A program made the translations under genes and the position numbers. A stretch of 37,871 bases of DNA from Clostridium sp. UBA2485 (GTDB taxonomy: Bacteria > Bacillota > Clostridia > Clostridiales > Clostridiaceae). This document shows, in pieces, positions 15,371-24,349 of the stretch; within the stretch, counting starts at the first letter, position 1; each line of letters opens with the position of its first letter. Below the pieces are notes generated by a model that worked only from the letters and a program-made list of their open reading frames with translations, ran no database searches and was not told the DNA's origin. The stretch lies in contig NZ_DDOV01000047.1 in the NCBI RefSeq assembly GCF_002341865.1, positions 16,859 to 54,729 on the forward strand. Reading direction: 5' to 3'.

Positions 15371-16300
15371 ATGACTTATAATGGTTTGTATATTTGTATA
15401 AATTCTGAAGAAAATCCATATAGAGTAAGGTTAGGCTTACCAAGAAATAAGGGGATTACGATAGATGATATTTCATTTATTTATAATTGGGATGAAGAAG
15501 GCATTTACTTAAAAGAATGGAAAAATAGAGCATTAGAACGCAAAGATGTATTCTCTAATTTCTATGACTTTAATAGAATATTTTCTTTTTTATATAAATT
15601 TAATATCGGTTTAATAAATGATGAACGCATTTATTATTATAATGAAAAAATGACTGACGTAGAAGAATATACTGGAAAAAATCAAAATATGTATAAATTG
15701 AAAGACTTCTTTGCAAAGTATAGATCACTGCCAATGAGACAAAAGAGAAGATTAGATTGTTGTATAAATCTTTTTAATAAATCAGTATACTTTTCAAATG
15801 AATTACAATTAAGAGAAGAAGCGTATATATATTTATATAAGATTATAGAAATAATATCAAATGAAGTTGTAAATAAAGAATTTATATCCCAAAATTTAAA
15901 GGGTATTAATAACGATAATAATCTTGATATGCTAATAAAGAAATACTTGTGTGAGGAAAATGGAATCAATAATTATCAAGATATAGTAGCAGCTATTAAA
16001 AAGAAATTAGAAGAAAGGTATAACTCAGCTACCATAAAAATCTATCATTTAAATAAAAATATAAAAACTAATTACAATATAAATGATATGAATAATATAA
16101 GGGATATTGTTAAGCTAAGAAATAATCTTTCACATGAAAACCCTCAAATAGACAATGAGGATAAGTTTAATGAAATATTTCATAAGGTTTTTCAATATGT
16201 ACCAGAATTAATATGTAGTCATTATTTAGGAGTTAATTATAAAGATATATGTTGTAGTCTAAAAGTTGAATTTGATGATGATGTTATTTTTGGTGAGTAA
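15371..16300 (+). CDS. HEPN-motif protein, candidate defence moron
   Basis: 309 residues; ATG 15371 follows GGAGGT, while the upstream in-frame ATG (15353) lacks a site. No phage structural family is recognised. The C-terminal region has RDIVKLRNNLSHENPQ: Arg250-Asn-Asn-Leu-Ser-His255 is the Rx4-6H signature of HEPN ribonucleases, preceded by long helices (EEAYIYLYKIIEIISNEV), as in ApeA-like HEPN domains. The N-terminal 120 residues look beta-rich and could be a sensor. HEPN proteins often cut RNA in abortive infection. It is placed between the late regulator and terminase, a common cargo position, so it may protect the lysogen against other phages. Function inferred. Confidence 0.65.
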   Translation: MTYNGLYICINSEENPYRVRLGLPRNKGITIDDISFIYNWDEEGIYLKEWKNRALERKDVFSNFYDFNRIFSFLYKFNIGLINDERIYYYNEKMTDVEEYTGKNQNMYKLKDFFAKYRSLPMRQKRRLDCCINLFNKSVYFSNELQLREEAYIYLYKIIEIISNEVVNKEFISQNLKGINNDNNLDMLIKKYLCEENGINNYQDIVAAIKKKLEERYNSATIKIYHLNKNIKTNYNINDMNNIRDIVKLRNNLSHENPQIDNEDKFNEIFHKVFQYVPELICSHYLGVNYKDICCSLKVEFDDDVIFGE

Positions 16301-16314
16301 AAGGAGGTGAGCTC

Positions 16315-16836
16315 ATGGCTAAATCAAAATATGAAACTAATGTTAAAGATAAACTTATGCTAGTTGAAGGGTGGGCTAGAAATGGGCTCACTGATGAACA
16401 AATAGCAAAGAATTTAGGAATAGCATATTCAACATTTAGAGAATATAAAAAGAAATATTCGGCACTTTCAGCGGCCTTAAAAAAGGGAAAGGAAGTAATA
16501 GACTTTGAAGTCGAAAATGCACTTCTAAAAAGGGCATTAGGATACGAATATGAAGAAGTTACTCAAGAAAGAGTATTACGAAAAGATGAAAGAGGTCAAC
16601 CAATTACTGATATACATGGATTCCCTTTATATGAAATGGTAGTTACTAAGAAGGTTAAGAAAGAAGTAACTCCAGATACCACAGCCCAAATATTTTGGTT
16701 AAAGAATAGAAAGCCACAAGAATGGAGAGATAAGAGAGATATTGAACATAGTGGAAATATGAAAGTTAATAATCCATATGAAGGACTTACAAAGGAGCAA
16801 TTATTAAAATTAGCAAATAGTGATGAAAATGGATAA
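16315..16836 (+). CDS. terS: Terminase small subunit
   Basis: 173 residues. The N-terminal helix-turn-helix (WARNGLTDEQIAKNLGIAYS, TFREYKKKY) binds the packaging site; the middle helices contain ENALLKRALGYEYEE, typical of clostridial small terminases, and the C-terminus has FWLKNRKPQEWRDKRD. It recruits the large subunit to phage DNA for packaging. AAAGGAGGTGA precedes the ATG. Its last codons overlap the large-subunit gene. Confidence 0.9.
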   Translation: MAKSKYETNVKDKLMLVEGWARNGLTDEQIAKNLGIAYSTFREYKKKYSALSAALKKGKEVIDFEVENALLKRALGYEYEEVTQERVLRKDERGQPITDIHGFPLYEMVVTKKVKKEVTPDTTAQIFWLKNRKPQEWRDKRDIEHSGNMKVNNPYEGLTKEQLLKLANSDENG

Positions 16837-18241
16837 AGAATTAATAAAGCTAGGAGCAAAAATAGAACTTGCAAGACGTGAGTTCTTTTTTTATTGCAAT
16901 TTAAAAGCGCCGGACTTTTATAGAATTAATAGAAAATACTTAGTGGACTTATGCAATGAGTTCCAGGACTTTTATGAAAGTGATGAAGATGAAGTATTAA
17001 TTGTCAATGAACCTCCTCGTCATGGTAAGAGTAGAACAGCAAGCCTATTCGTTGAATGGGTATTAGGTAAAAATAAAAATGAAAAGATTATGACAGGATC
17101 ATATAATGAAATTCTATCAACTATGTTTTCTAAGAATGTACGGAACTCTATCCAAGAAGAAAAAGCGGATAAGTATAAACCTGTATTTAGTGATGTATTC
17201 CCAAAGGTAAAAATAAAACATGGTGATGGAGCTATGAACTTGTGGTCTTTAGAAGATGGATATAACAACTATTTGGCCACTTATCCAACAGGTACAGCTA
17301 CAGGGTTTGGAGCTTCATTGTTAATTATAGATGACTTAATTAAAAATGCTGAAGAAGCCTATAACGAAAGTGTTAAACAAAAACATTGGGATTGGTTTAC
17401 TAATACAATGCTTTCACGTTTAGAAGAAGGCGGAAAAATAATAATCATAATGACTAGATGGGCTAGTGATGATCTAGCAGGTAAAGCATTAGATTATTAT
17501 AAAGAGCAGGGACTAAAAGTAAGACATGTAAGTATGAAAGCATTGATTGATAAAGAGAAAAAACAAATGCTTTGTCCAGAGGTATTAAGCTATAGAAGCT
17601 ATATAAATAAAGTAAAAGCCATGGGTGAGGATATAGCAAGTGCCAACTATCAACAAGAGCCTATAGACCTTAAAGGAAGGTTATATAGTAGATTTAAAAC
17701 ATATACTGAACTTCCAACGGATGACAAAGGAAATCTTTTATTTACTGCTATTAAATCCTATTGTGATACAGCAGACCAAGGAAATGATTATCTTTGTAAT
17801 ATAATTTATGGTGTTTATAACAAAGAGGCCTACGTGTTAGATGTTTATTATACAAAAGATTCTATGGAAACTACGGAAACTGAGACCGCAAAACGACTTT
17901 ATGAAAATGGTGTAAATGTAGCTGATATAGAAAGTAATAATGGTGGTCGTGGTTTTGCAAGAAGCGTAGAGAGAATATTAAAAGAAGTCTTTGGCAGCAA
18001 TAAAACAAAAGTTAAGTGGTTTCACCAGAGTAAGAATAAAATTGCAAGAATATTGTCTAATAGTACATGGGTTATGGACCATATATATTACCCTGTTAAC
18101 TGGAGGGATAAGTGGCCAGAGTATTATAATGCTATGCTCAAATATCAAAGAGAAGGTAAAAATAAGAATGATGATGCTCCAGATGCAACAACAGGTGTAG
18201 CAGAGAATATAGGAAAAGATAAATCAATTTCATTTGATTAA
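16823..18241 (+). CDS. terL: Terminase large subunit
   Basis: About 472 residues. Walker A-type VNEPPRHGKSRTAS (Lys69 counting from ATG 16823), Walker B region LLIIDDLIKNAEEA, a coupling motif around IMTRWASDDLAG, and a C-terminal RNase H-like nuclease segment (YCDTADQGNDYLC, then DIESNNGGRGFAR). It is the ATP-driven packaging motor and nuclease. GTG 16820, ATG 16823 and ATG 16829 are all possible starts; the gene overlaps terS and lacks a strong own ribosome site, so translation is likely coupled. Confidence 0.95.
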   Translation: MKMDKELIKLGAKIELARREFFFYCNLKAPDFYRINRKYLVDLCNEFQDFYESDEDEVLIVNEPPRHGKSRTASLFVEWVLGKNKNEKIMTGSYNEILSTMFSKNVRNSIQEEKADKYKPVFSDVFPKVKIKHGDGAMNLWSLEDGYNNYLATYPTGTATGFGASLLIIDDLIKNAEEAYNESVKQKHWDWFTNTMLSRLEEGGKIIIIMTRWASDDLAGKALDYYKEQGLKVRHVSMKALIDKEKKQMLCPEVLSYRSYINKVKAMGEDIASANYQQEPIDLKGRLYSRFKTYTELPTDDKGNLLFTAIKSYCDTADQGNDYLCNIIYGVYNKEAYVLDVYYTKDSMETTETETAKRLYENGVNVADIESNNGGRGFARSVERILKEVFGSNKTKVKWFHQSKNKIARILSNSTWVMDHIYYPVNWRDKWPEYYNAMLKYQREGKNKNDDAPDATTGVAENIGKDKSISFD

Positions 18242-18253
18242 GGAGGTGTTCGA

Positions 18254-19696
18254 ATGTTTTTTATAGATAAGATACTTAGTAAGGGAGCTAACTCAGTAAT
18301 GACTTTAGAAGAAATTATCCAGGAAGAAATTAAGGGATGGAATAGTTCTAAAGAAAGACAATTAATGTTAGATGGCCAGAGATACTATAAGGGTGACGCT
18401 GATATACTTAAACGCAAAAGAATGGCTATAGGCGAAGGTGGAGAACTTGAAGAAGTTAAAAACCTAGCAAATAATAAATTAATTCATAACTTTGTAAGAA
18501 AGCTTACAGACCAGAAGGTAGGATATTTATTATCAAAGCCTTTAAGTATTCAGACTAAAAATAAACAGTATAAAAAGATATTAGATAATGTATTTAATAA
18601 ATCTTTCATGAGGCTTATTAAAAATCTAGGAAAAGATGCAGTTAATAAAGGAATAGCATGGGCTCAAATCTATTATAACGAAGAAGGTCAGCTTAGATTT
18701 AAGAGATTACCAAGTGAAGAGATAATACCTCTTTGGAAAGATTCAGAACACACAAAGCTTGATGCACTTATTAGGGTGTATGAGGTTATAGTCTATGAAG
18801 GTAAAACTAAAAAGACAGTACAAAAAGTTGAATATTGGGATACTAAGCAAGTATTAAGGTATGTAGAGCATAAAGGTAGATTAATACCTGATGTTGAAGC
18901 TCCAGAAGATACAGGGCATTTTAGTGTGGTAGATGATAAAGAGAATAAACAATCATTTACATGGTCTAAAGTGCCTTTTGTATATTTCAAATATAATGAT
19001 GAAGAACAGCCACTAATTAAGTTTGTTAAGTCTTTAGTAGATGATTATGACAGAAATAAGAGTGGCAATAGTAATAACTTAGAGGATTTGCCTAATAGTA
19101 TTTATGTTCTTAAGGATTATGACGGTGAGAATCTAGGTGAGTTTAGAAGGAACATGAGCATTTATAGGGCGGTTAAAGTTACTGGTGATGGTGGAGTTGA
19201 AACAAGGAACTTAGAAATTAATGTTGAAGCTTATAAAACTCATATTGAACAGACAAGGAAAGATATATATGAGTTTGGAAGAGGTGTCGACACCCAATCA
19301 GATAAGTTTGGAAACTCTCCAAGCGGAATAGCTCTTAAGTTCTTATATAATGATTTAGACTTAGATTGTAACATAATGGAAACAGAGTTCCAGGCAAGTT
19401 TGGAATATTTATTATGGTTTATTAATCAACATTTAATTAATACTAATCAAGGTGACTTTACTAATGAGAATGTAGAGTTTATCTTCAATCGTGATACATT
19501 AATAAATGAAACTGATAGTATTAATAACTGTAAATCTAGTGTTGGAATTATTAGCGATGATACTATAATATCTAATCATCCATGGAGCACTAAGGACGAA
19601 TTAGAGAAAATAAAGAAGCAGAAAGAAGAACGTGAAAGAGTATATCCTAACTTCCCTTTAGAAGAACCGTCAGAAGGTGAAGGAAATGAGGAGTAA
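18254..19696 (+). CDS. Portal protein (SPP1 gp6 type)
   Basis: 480 residues. Family features include an early LMLDGQRYYKGDADI segment, NNKLIHNFVRKLTDQKVGYLL, PFVYFKYNDEEQPLIKFVKS, and SPSGIALKFLYNDLDLDC, ending in an acidic tail. The portal forms the dodecameric ring through which DNA enters and leaves the head. AAGGAGGTG lies before ATG. Its end overlaps the minor head gene. Confidence 0.93.
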   Translation: MFFIDKILSKGANSVMTLEEIIQEEIKGWNSSKERQLMLDGQRYYKGDADILKRKRMAIGEGGELEEVKNLANNKLIHNFVRKLTDQKVGYLLSKPLSIQTKNKQYKKILDNVFNKSFMRLIKNLGKDAVNKGIAWAQIYYNEEGQLRFKRLPSEEIIPLWKDSEHTKLDALIRVYEVIVYEGKTKKTVQKVEYWDTKQVLRYVEHKGRLIPDVEAPEDTGHFSVVDDKENKQSFTWSKVPFVYFKYNDEEQPLIKFVKSLVDDYDRNKSGNSNNLEDLPNSIYVLKDYDGENLGEFRRNMSIYRAVKVTGDGGVETRNLEINVEAYKTHIEQTRKDIYEFGRGVDTQSDKFGNSPSGIALKFLYNDLDLDCNIMETEFQASLEYLLWFINQHLINTNQGDFTNENVEFIFNRDTLINETDSINNCKSSVGIISDDTIISNHPWSTKDELEKIKKQKEERERVYPNFPLEEPSEGEGNEE

Positions 19697-21443
19697 AGAC
19701 TATTGGAAGAAGCGCTCAGAACAGGTAGTAAGGCAACAATTTAAGAAAACTGATGATTATATTGTAAGGCTACAATTAGAGTATATGGAGGCATTAAACA
19801 GTATACAAAAAGATATAGAAGTGTTTTATGCTAGATTTGCAGAGAATAATGAAATTACTTTAGATGAAGCTAGAAAATTATTAAATTCTAACCAGCTCCA
19901 TGAGTTTAAAATGTCTTTACAAGAGTTTACTAACAAAGCTAAAAATAATAAAAATCTACAATGGGAAAAAGAATTAAATAATGTATCTTATAAAGTAAGA
20001 GTAACAAGGTTACAGGCTTTGCAGACACAGATAAAGAATAGCATAGAGGGTTTATATATAAAGCAACAAGAAGGCACTACAGGAACTCTAGGGAGCATTT
20101 ATAAAGATACTTATTACAGAAATATATATGAAATTCATAAAGGGCTAGGTATTGGTATTAATTTTGCACAAGTTGATAAAAGAGCAGTAGAAAAAGTTTT
20201 AAGTGAGCCATGGCATGGTGGAAATTATAGCAGTAGAATATGGAACAACAAAGAAAAATTAATTATGGAGCTACAAACAAATCTTGCACAGGCTTTTATT
20301 CGTGGTGATAGCATAGATAAAACTTCTAAAATAATTGCTGAAAGAATGGAAGTAGGTAGAAATAGAGCTAGGACGCTGGTTAACACAGAAAGTGCTAACA
20401 TTATTTCTAAAGCAACCTTTGATGGCTATAGTGGTAGCGGTGTTGTAAAACAATATGAAATACTTGCTACTTTAGATTTACACACAAGTAAGATTTGTAG
20501 GTCTATGGATGGCAAAGTATTTAAGGTAAGCGAAAAGGAGATAGGGGTTAATGCTCCACCGTTTCATCCCAATTGTAGGACTACTACTGTTGCTTATTTT
20601 CCAGATGCAATAGACGAAGAAAGAATTGCTAGAGATAACAACGATAAGATTCATTATGTACCTGGTAATATGAATTATGAACAGTGGTATAATAAGCATG
20701 TTGTAAATAATGGCAATAGTGATATAATAAAAGAAAAAGTTGTTAAAGAGTTTAGGTATCCAGATATAAAGAGTATTAATGAAGCTGAAAAATGGGCTGT
20801 AGATAATCTTAATCTTAGCACAGTTAGTTATAAAGGGATTAGTGTTGATGTAGCTAACTATGTAAATAAATCAATGAATGAAATTTATCAGGAATACCCA
20901 TTATTGAATGGGTTTGTTCAGGAGATAAAAACAGATGGAAGGGCTAAAGCTCCAGCAAGTGCCATATTAAGCTTTAAAGATGGAAAATTAAATACAACAC
21001 TTAATTTATCTAAGAATCATTTAGCAGACTTAAAATCTATTGACAATATGATTGAAAGATGTGTAGATGATAAATGGTGGACACCTAAAGATGGAGTAAA
21101 AGGAATAATAAAGCATGAAATGGGGCATATGATAGAATACGCTACAACCTTAAAGAAATATGGTGTAATAAATAAAAACAATAAATTAGATGATTTAGAT
21201 AATTTAGGCATAGCTTTTAATGGCATAAAAAACGGAGTGCTATCTAAAGAGATAAAAGTGAAGGCCTTAAACAATCTTAATATAGCGAATACCAAGAAGA
21301 ATGTTAAAGAGAATTTAAGTGATTATTCTAATCATAGTACACTTGAATTTTTAGCGGAAGCTGTTTCAGAGCACAAACCTAGATTTCTTGCTAAAGAAGT
21401 AGTAAAACTATTAAAAGAAAAGATAAAGGAGGTATGGAAGTGA
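19686..21443 (+). CDS. Minor head protein (SPP1 gp7/Mu F type) with metallopeptidase-like C-terminus
   Basis: About 585 residues from ATG 19686 (GAAGGTG upstream; GTG 19677 also possible), much longer than SPP1 gp7 (about 300). Residues about 170-310 form the Mu F/gp7 head-morphogenesis domain, with LATLDLHTSKICRSMDG and FHPNCRTTTVAYFPD. The extra C-terminal domain (about 350-585) has KHEMGHMIEY, an HExxH zinc motif (His477, Glu478, His481), and TLEFLAEAVSEH (Glu554/Glu558), which fits the third ligand of a gluzincin peptidase. A protease carried in the head could mature the capsid or be ejected with DNA. The gene is followed by a tiny overlapping acidic ORF. Confidence 0.88.
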   Translation: MRSKDYWKKRSEQVVRQQFKKTDDYIVRLQLEYMEALNSIQKDIEVFYARFAENNEITLDEARKLLNSNQLHEFKMSLQEFTNKAKNNKNLQWEKELNNVSYKVRVTRLQALQTQIKNSIEGLYIKQQEGTTGTLGSIYKDTYYRNIYEIHKGLGIGINFAQVDKRAVEKVLSEPWHGGNYSSRIWNNKEKLIMELQTNLAQAFIRGDSIDKTSKIIAERMEVGRNRARTLVNTESANIISKATFDGYSGSGVVKQYEILATLDLHTSKICRSMDGKVFKVSEKEIGVNAPPFHPNCRTTTVAYFPDAIDEERIARDNNDKIHYVPGNMNYEQWYNKHVVNNGNSDIIKEKVVKEFRYPDIKSINEAEKWAVDNLNLSTVSYKGISVDVANYVNKSMNEIYQEYPLLNGFVQEIKTDGRAKAPASAILSFKDGKLNTTLNLSKNHLADLKSIDNMIERCVDDKWWTPKDGVKGIIKHEMGHMIEYATTLKKYGVINKNNKLDDLDNLGIAFNGIKNGVLSKEIKVKALNNLNIANTKKNVKENLSDYSNHSTLEFLAEAVSEHKPRFLAKEVVKLLKEKIKEVWK

Positions 21444-21607
21444 TAGCATTACCAAAAGAGCTTGTAGGAATAACTGATTATGATGAAAATGATAACTGGA
21501 TTTTGAAAGATGGAGCTACAGAAGAACAAAAGAAAATATTTGAAGAATTCAAGAAAAGTATGGAGTCAGAAGAATTGACGGATGCCATAATTGAATTTAA
21601 TGAGTAA
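21440..21607 (+). CDS. Small acidic protein downstream of metallopeptidase fusion
   Basis: 55 residues from GTG 21440, which overlaps the stop of the minor head gene; AAAGGAGGT lies seven bases upstream. The composition is strongly acidic (about a third Asp/Glu) with DYDENDNW and SEELTDAIIEFNE. No family recognised. Its coupling to a gene with a peptidase-like domain allows the idea of an inhibitor or immunity partner, but it could equally be a small head protein. A terminator follows directly. Confidence 0.65.
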   Translation: MIALPKELVGITDYDENDNWILKDGATEEQKKIFEEFKKSMESEELTDAIIEFNE

Positions 21608-21609
21608 AA

Positions 21610-21641
21610 GCACTTACTAATTAAAATAGTAGGTGCTTTTT
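21610..21641 (+). terminator. Rho-independent terminator
   Basis: GCACTTACTA (21610-21619) and TAGTAGGTGC (21627-21636), with flanking A and T runs extending the stem, followed by Ts. It closely resembles the two terminators at 15223 and 15265. It would reduce late transcription before the downstream head genes unless readthrough occurs. Confidence 0.75.
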
Positions 21642-21692
21642 ATGTACTGAAAATAGTAAGATTGGGTAAACATTTATAGAACATAAAAACAG

Positions 21693-21721
21693 TTGATTCT
21701 TACTTTGGAAACTTATATTAT
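21693..21721 (+). promoter_or_regulatory. Promoter for the membrane-protein moron
   Basis: TTGATT (21693-21698), 17-base spacer, TATTAT (21716-21721), 36 bases before ATG 21757 and just after a terminator. This fits expression from the lysogen independent of late genes. Confidence 0.55.
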
Positions 21722-21756
21722 GTTTATTAAATAATGTAAGTTAAAGGAGAGATTTT

Positions 21757-22203
21757 ATGAATTTAATAATTTATTCAATATTACTAGGAGTACTTTTTGG
21801 TCTATTAAACAATCACTTATTTAATAAAAAAGAACTATATAACAATAAATTTGCAGTTACAGTGATTATTGCAGTTACGATAATTGGAGGATTATGTTAT
21901 CCTATTGGGAATGTTATAAATAATATTGTAATTGATTCAAATGCGGGGTATATGCCAAGTGATATGAATATAGTGAATGAGCTTGGAAGAGAAGTAATAG
22001 AAGATAGAAAACATAGAAATGTATACAAAGAACCGTTTTATCCAGAATGGATTGATAAATATTATTTACCAAATGTATCTACTAACAATTTATATAGTAA
22101 TGGAGATTTAATTGGCTCAATAGGATTTTTCTTATTTTTTTCAACAATAATTAGTTCTATGAATTGGCTTCTTAGAAAGCGTAATCCTAAAAATAAATTA
22201 TAA
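21757..22203 (+). CDS. Membrane protein, moron (unknown function)
   Basis: 148 residues. Likely transmembrane segments lie at about 3-19, 33-55 and 119-138, with a polar region of some 60 residues between the second and third. ATG follows AAAGGAGA. The gene has its own promoter and terminator and breaks the head operon between the minor head/acidic genes and the scaffold gene, the classic layout of a prophage moron. Possible roles are superinfection exclusion or another change of the host envelope. No family recognised. Confidence 0.72.
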   Translation: MNLIIYSILLGVLFGLLNNHLFNKKELYNNKFAVTVIIAVTIIGGLCYPIGNVINNIVIDSNAGYMPSDMNIVNELGREVIEDRKHRNVYKEPFYPEWIDKYYLPNVSTNNLYSNGDLIGSIGFFLFFSTIISSMNWLLRKRNPKNKL

Positions 22204-22208
22204 TTTTA

Positions 22209-22232
22209 AAGTCTTAGAAATAAGACTTTTTT
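22209..22232 (+). terminator. Terminator after membrane-protein moron
   Basis: AAGTCTTA (22209-22216), loop GAAA, TAAGACTT (22221-22228), then a T-rich run. Confidence 0.7.
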
Positions 22233-22326
22233 ATTTTGCTCTTTTTAGTATTTATGAGTCTAAACTGAAAGACCACAAGCAGGAGCCGACCTGTATAAAA
22301 AGGTTAGCAGGAAAGGAGATATATAA

Positions 22327-22893
22327 ATGGATTTAAAAGAAATCTTAGGAGAAGAACTTTATAACCAAGTGATACAAAAGGTAGGTGATAACAAGATAGA
22401 TATAGTTAGTAATGGCAATTGGATACCTAAAGATAAGTTTAATGCTCTAAATGACCAACTAAAAACTGCAAATGCAACCATTGGAGATTTAAAGAAAAGC
22501 AATAAGGATAATGAGGAGCTTCAAACTAAGGTTACAGATTATGAAACAAAAGTGAGTGAATATGAAAAACAAATACAAGATATGCAGTTTAATTATGCAT
22601 TAGAAGGAGCTTTAAAAGGGGCAAATGTAAGAAATACAAAGGCTGTTAAGGCTCTTTTAAATTTAGAGAATGTTAAGTTAGACGGGGAAACTCTTATAGG
22701 TATTAATGAGCAAATAGAAGAATTAAAAAAGAGTGATGGCTATTTATTTATAGAGGAACAAAGCCAACCACAGTTCTCAGGGGTGAATCCTGTAGATAGT
22801 GCAGCAAATAAAATAAAAACAGAAGATATAAGTAAAATGTCCTATGCTGAATTATGCAAATATATAGAAGAAAATCCAAATGCACAAATTTAA
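22327..22893 (+). CDS. Scaffold protein (Phage_GP20 type)
   Basis: 188 residues: IPKDKFNALNDQLKTANATI leads a coiled coil (about 40-95), then ALEGALKGANVRNTKAVKAL and an acidic C-terminus. GP20-type scaffolds help assemble the procapsid and leave before maturation. AAAGGAGA precedes ATG. The gene stands directly before the capsid gene, as usual. The 94-base leader (22233-22326) contains a short inverted repeat (GACCT...AGGTT) of unknown meaning. Confidence 0.85.
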   Translation: MDLKEILGEELYNQVIQKVGDNKIDIVSNGNWIPKDKFNALNDQLKTANATIGDLKKSNKDNEELQTKVTDYETKVSEYEKQIQDMQFNYALEGALKGANVRNTKAVKALLNLENVKLDGETLIGINEQIEELKKSDGYLFIEEQSQPQFSGVNPVDSAANKIKTEDISKMSYAELCKYIEENPNAQI

Positions 22894-22915
22894 ATAAAGA
22901 AAGAAGGAATGTAAT

Positions 22916-23989
22916 ATGGCAAAATTTAATTCAAAAAGTTTTAACCCACAAGCATTTGGCGCTTATGTAGAAAGAGTACCAAAATTAAAGAAAAATGAAT
23001 TATTAAAATCAAGAGCATTAAAAGGAAATACGGAAATTAAAAATGCTTTCAGTTCACAAACAGGCACAGCCTATGCAGTATTACCTATGTATGGTCGTAT
23101 TGATGGAGCAGCATTAAACTATGATGGGCAAACAGATATTACAGCAACTACAACAACTACATTTGAAAGAGGTGTTGTGGTTGTCGGTAGAGCTAAGGCA
23201 TGGGTAGAAAGTGATTTTTCAGAAGATATAACTGGTGGAGTAGACTTCATGGATAATGTGGGAAATCAAGTAGGAGAATATTGGGATGATATAGACCAAG
23301 GCACATTATTATCAATATTAAAGGGTATATACTCAATGACAGGTGCTAAAAATTTAGAGTTTGTTAATAATCACACATTAGATATTTCAATATTAGAAAA
23401 TGATAAAAATGTTGTAGGGCCAACTACATTAAATACAGCTATTCAAAAGGCTAGTGGCGATAATAAATCTAAATTTACTATAGCTATTATGCATAGTGTG
23501 GTTGCTACTAATTTAGAGAATCTTAAATTACTAGCATATCTTAAATATACAGATGAGAGGGGCATTGAAAGAGAATTACAACTTGCAACATGGAATGGAA
23601 GAACTGTTCTAATTGATGACTCAATGCCAGTGGAAGAAGTTGCAGAAAGTGCAGACGGAGCAGGTGATGGATACACAAAATATACGACTTACGTGCTAGG
23701 TGATGGAGCATTTGATTATGAGAACATCGGGGCTAAAGTCCCATACGAAATGTCCAGAGATCCAAAAACAAACGGTGGCCAAGATACTTTATATTCACGC
23801 CAAAGAAAATGTTTTGCACCTTATGGAATTTCTTATATAAAGAAATCTCAAGCAACATTATCACCAACAGATGAAGAACTTGCTAATGGCGCTAACTGGG
23901 AACTTGTTAATGATGGTGGCTCAGGAAGTTCTAAAAAGTATATAGATCATAAAGCTATTGCAATAGCAAGAATTATTTCAAGAGGTTAG
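22916..23989 (+). CDS. Major capsid protein
   Basis: 357 residues. Typical clostridial phage coat protein: an N-terminal arm (KFNSKSFNPQAFGAYVERVP), then GTAYAVLPMYGRIDG, RAKAWVESDFSEDITGG, a P-domain region IAIMHSVVATNLENLKLLAY, TWNGRTVLIDDSMPV and a C-terminal DTLYSRQRKCFAPYGISY. It lies after the scaffold gene and before head-tail connectors. A contribution to a T=7-type HK97-fold shell is expected from the family. Confidence 0.9.
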   Translation: MAKFNSKSFNPQAFGAYVERVPKLKKNELLKSRALKGNTEIKNAFSSQTGTAYAVLPMYGRIDGAALNYDGQTDITATTTTTFERGVVVVGRAKAWVESDFSEDITGGVDFMDNVGNQVGEYWDDIDQGTLLSILKGIYSMTGAKNLEFVNNHTLDISILENDKNVVGPTTLNTAIQKASGDNKSKFTIAIMHSVVATNLENLKLLAYLKYTDERGIERELQLATWNGRTVLIDDSMPVEEVAESADGAGDGYTKYTTYVLGDGAFDYENIGAKVPYEMSRDPKTNGGQDTLYSRQRKCFAPYGISYIKKSQATLSPTDEELANGANWELVNDGGSGSSKKYIDHKAIAIARIISRG

Positions 23990-24004
23990 ATTGGATGTGA
24001 GTTT

Positions 24005-24349
24005 ATGACTCAATTAGAAAAATTAAAGAAACTTTTAGGTATGACCTTAGAAGATGATTCTAAGGATTTTTTATTAGAATTTGCACTAGAAGATGTAGAA
24101 CAAATAGTAAAAGATTATTGCCACATAAAAGAGATACCAAAAGAATTGAATACTACAGTTTTAAAAATGGCCATGGACATGTATAGAAATGAGAACCTAG
24201 GGGAAGAAGAAAGTGCCTTAGGTTCTATTTCTTCCATAACAGAAGGTGATACATCTATAAGTTATAGGAGTGCAGCAAGTGAATTTAAGGATAGTTTATT
24301 AAAAGACTATAAGGGTCAACTTAACAAGTATAGAAAGCTGGTGTGGTAA
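24005..24349 (+). CDS. Head-tail connector (gp6/gp15-like)
   Basis: 114 residues, helical, with LEKLKKLLGMTLEDDSKDFL at the start and VLKMAMDMYRNENLGEEESA later, the pattern of small adaptor proteins that bind the portal ring (Phage_connect_1 type). It is the first gene after the capsid, the normal place for the adaptor. The following gene begins directly after its stop. Confidence 0.8.
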   Translation: MTQLEKLKKLLGMTLEDDSKDFLLEFALEDVEQIVKDYCHIKEIPKELNTTVLKMAMDMYRNENLGEEESALGSISSITEGDTSISYRSAASEFKDSLLKDYKGQLNKYRKLVW

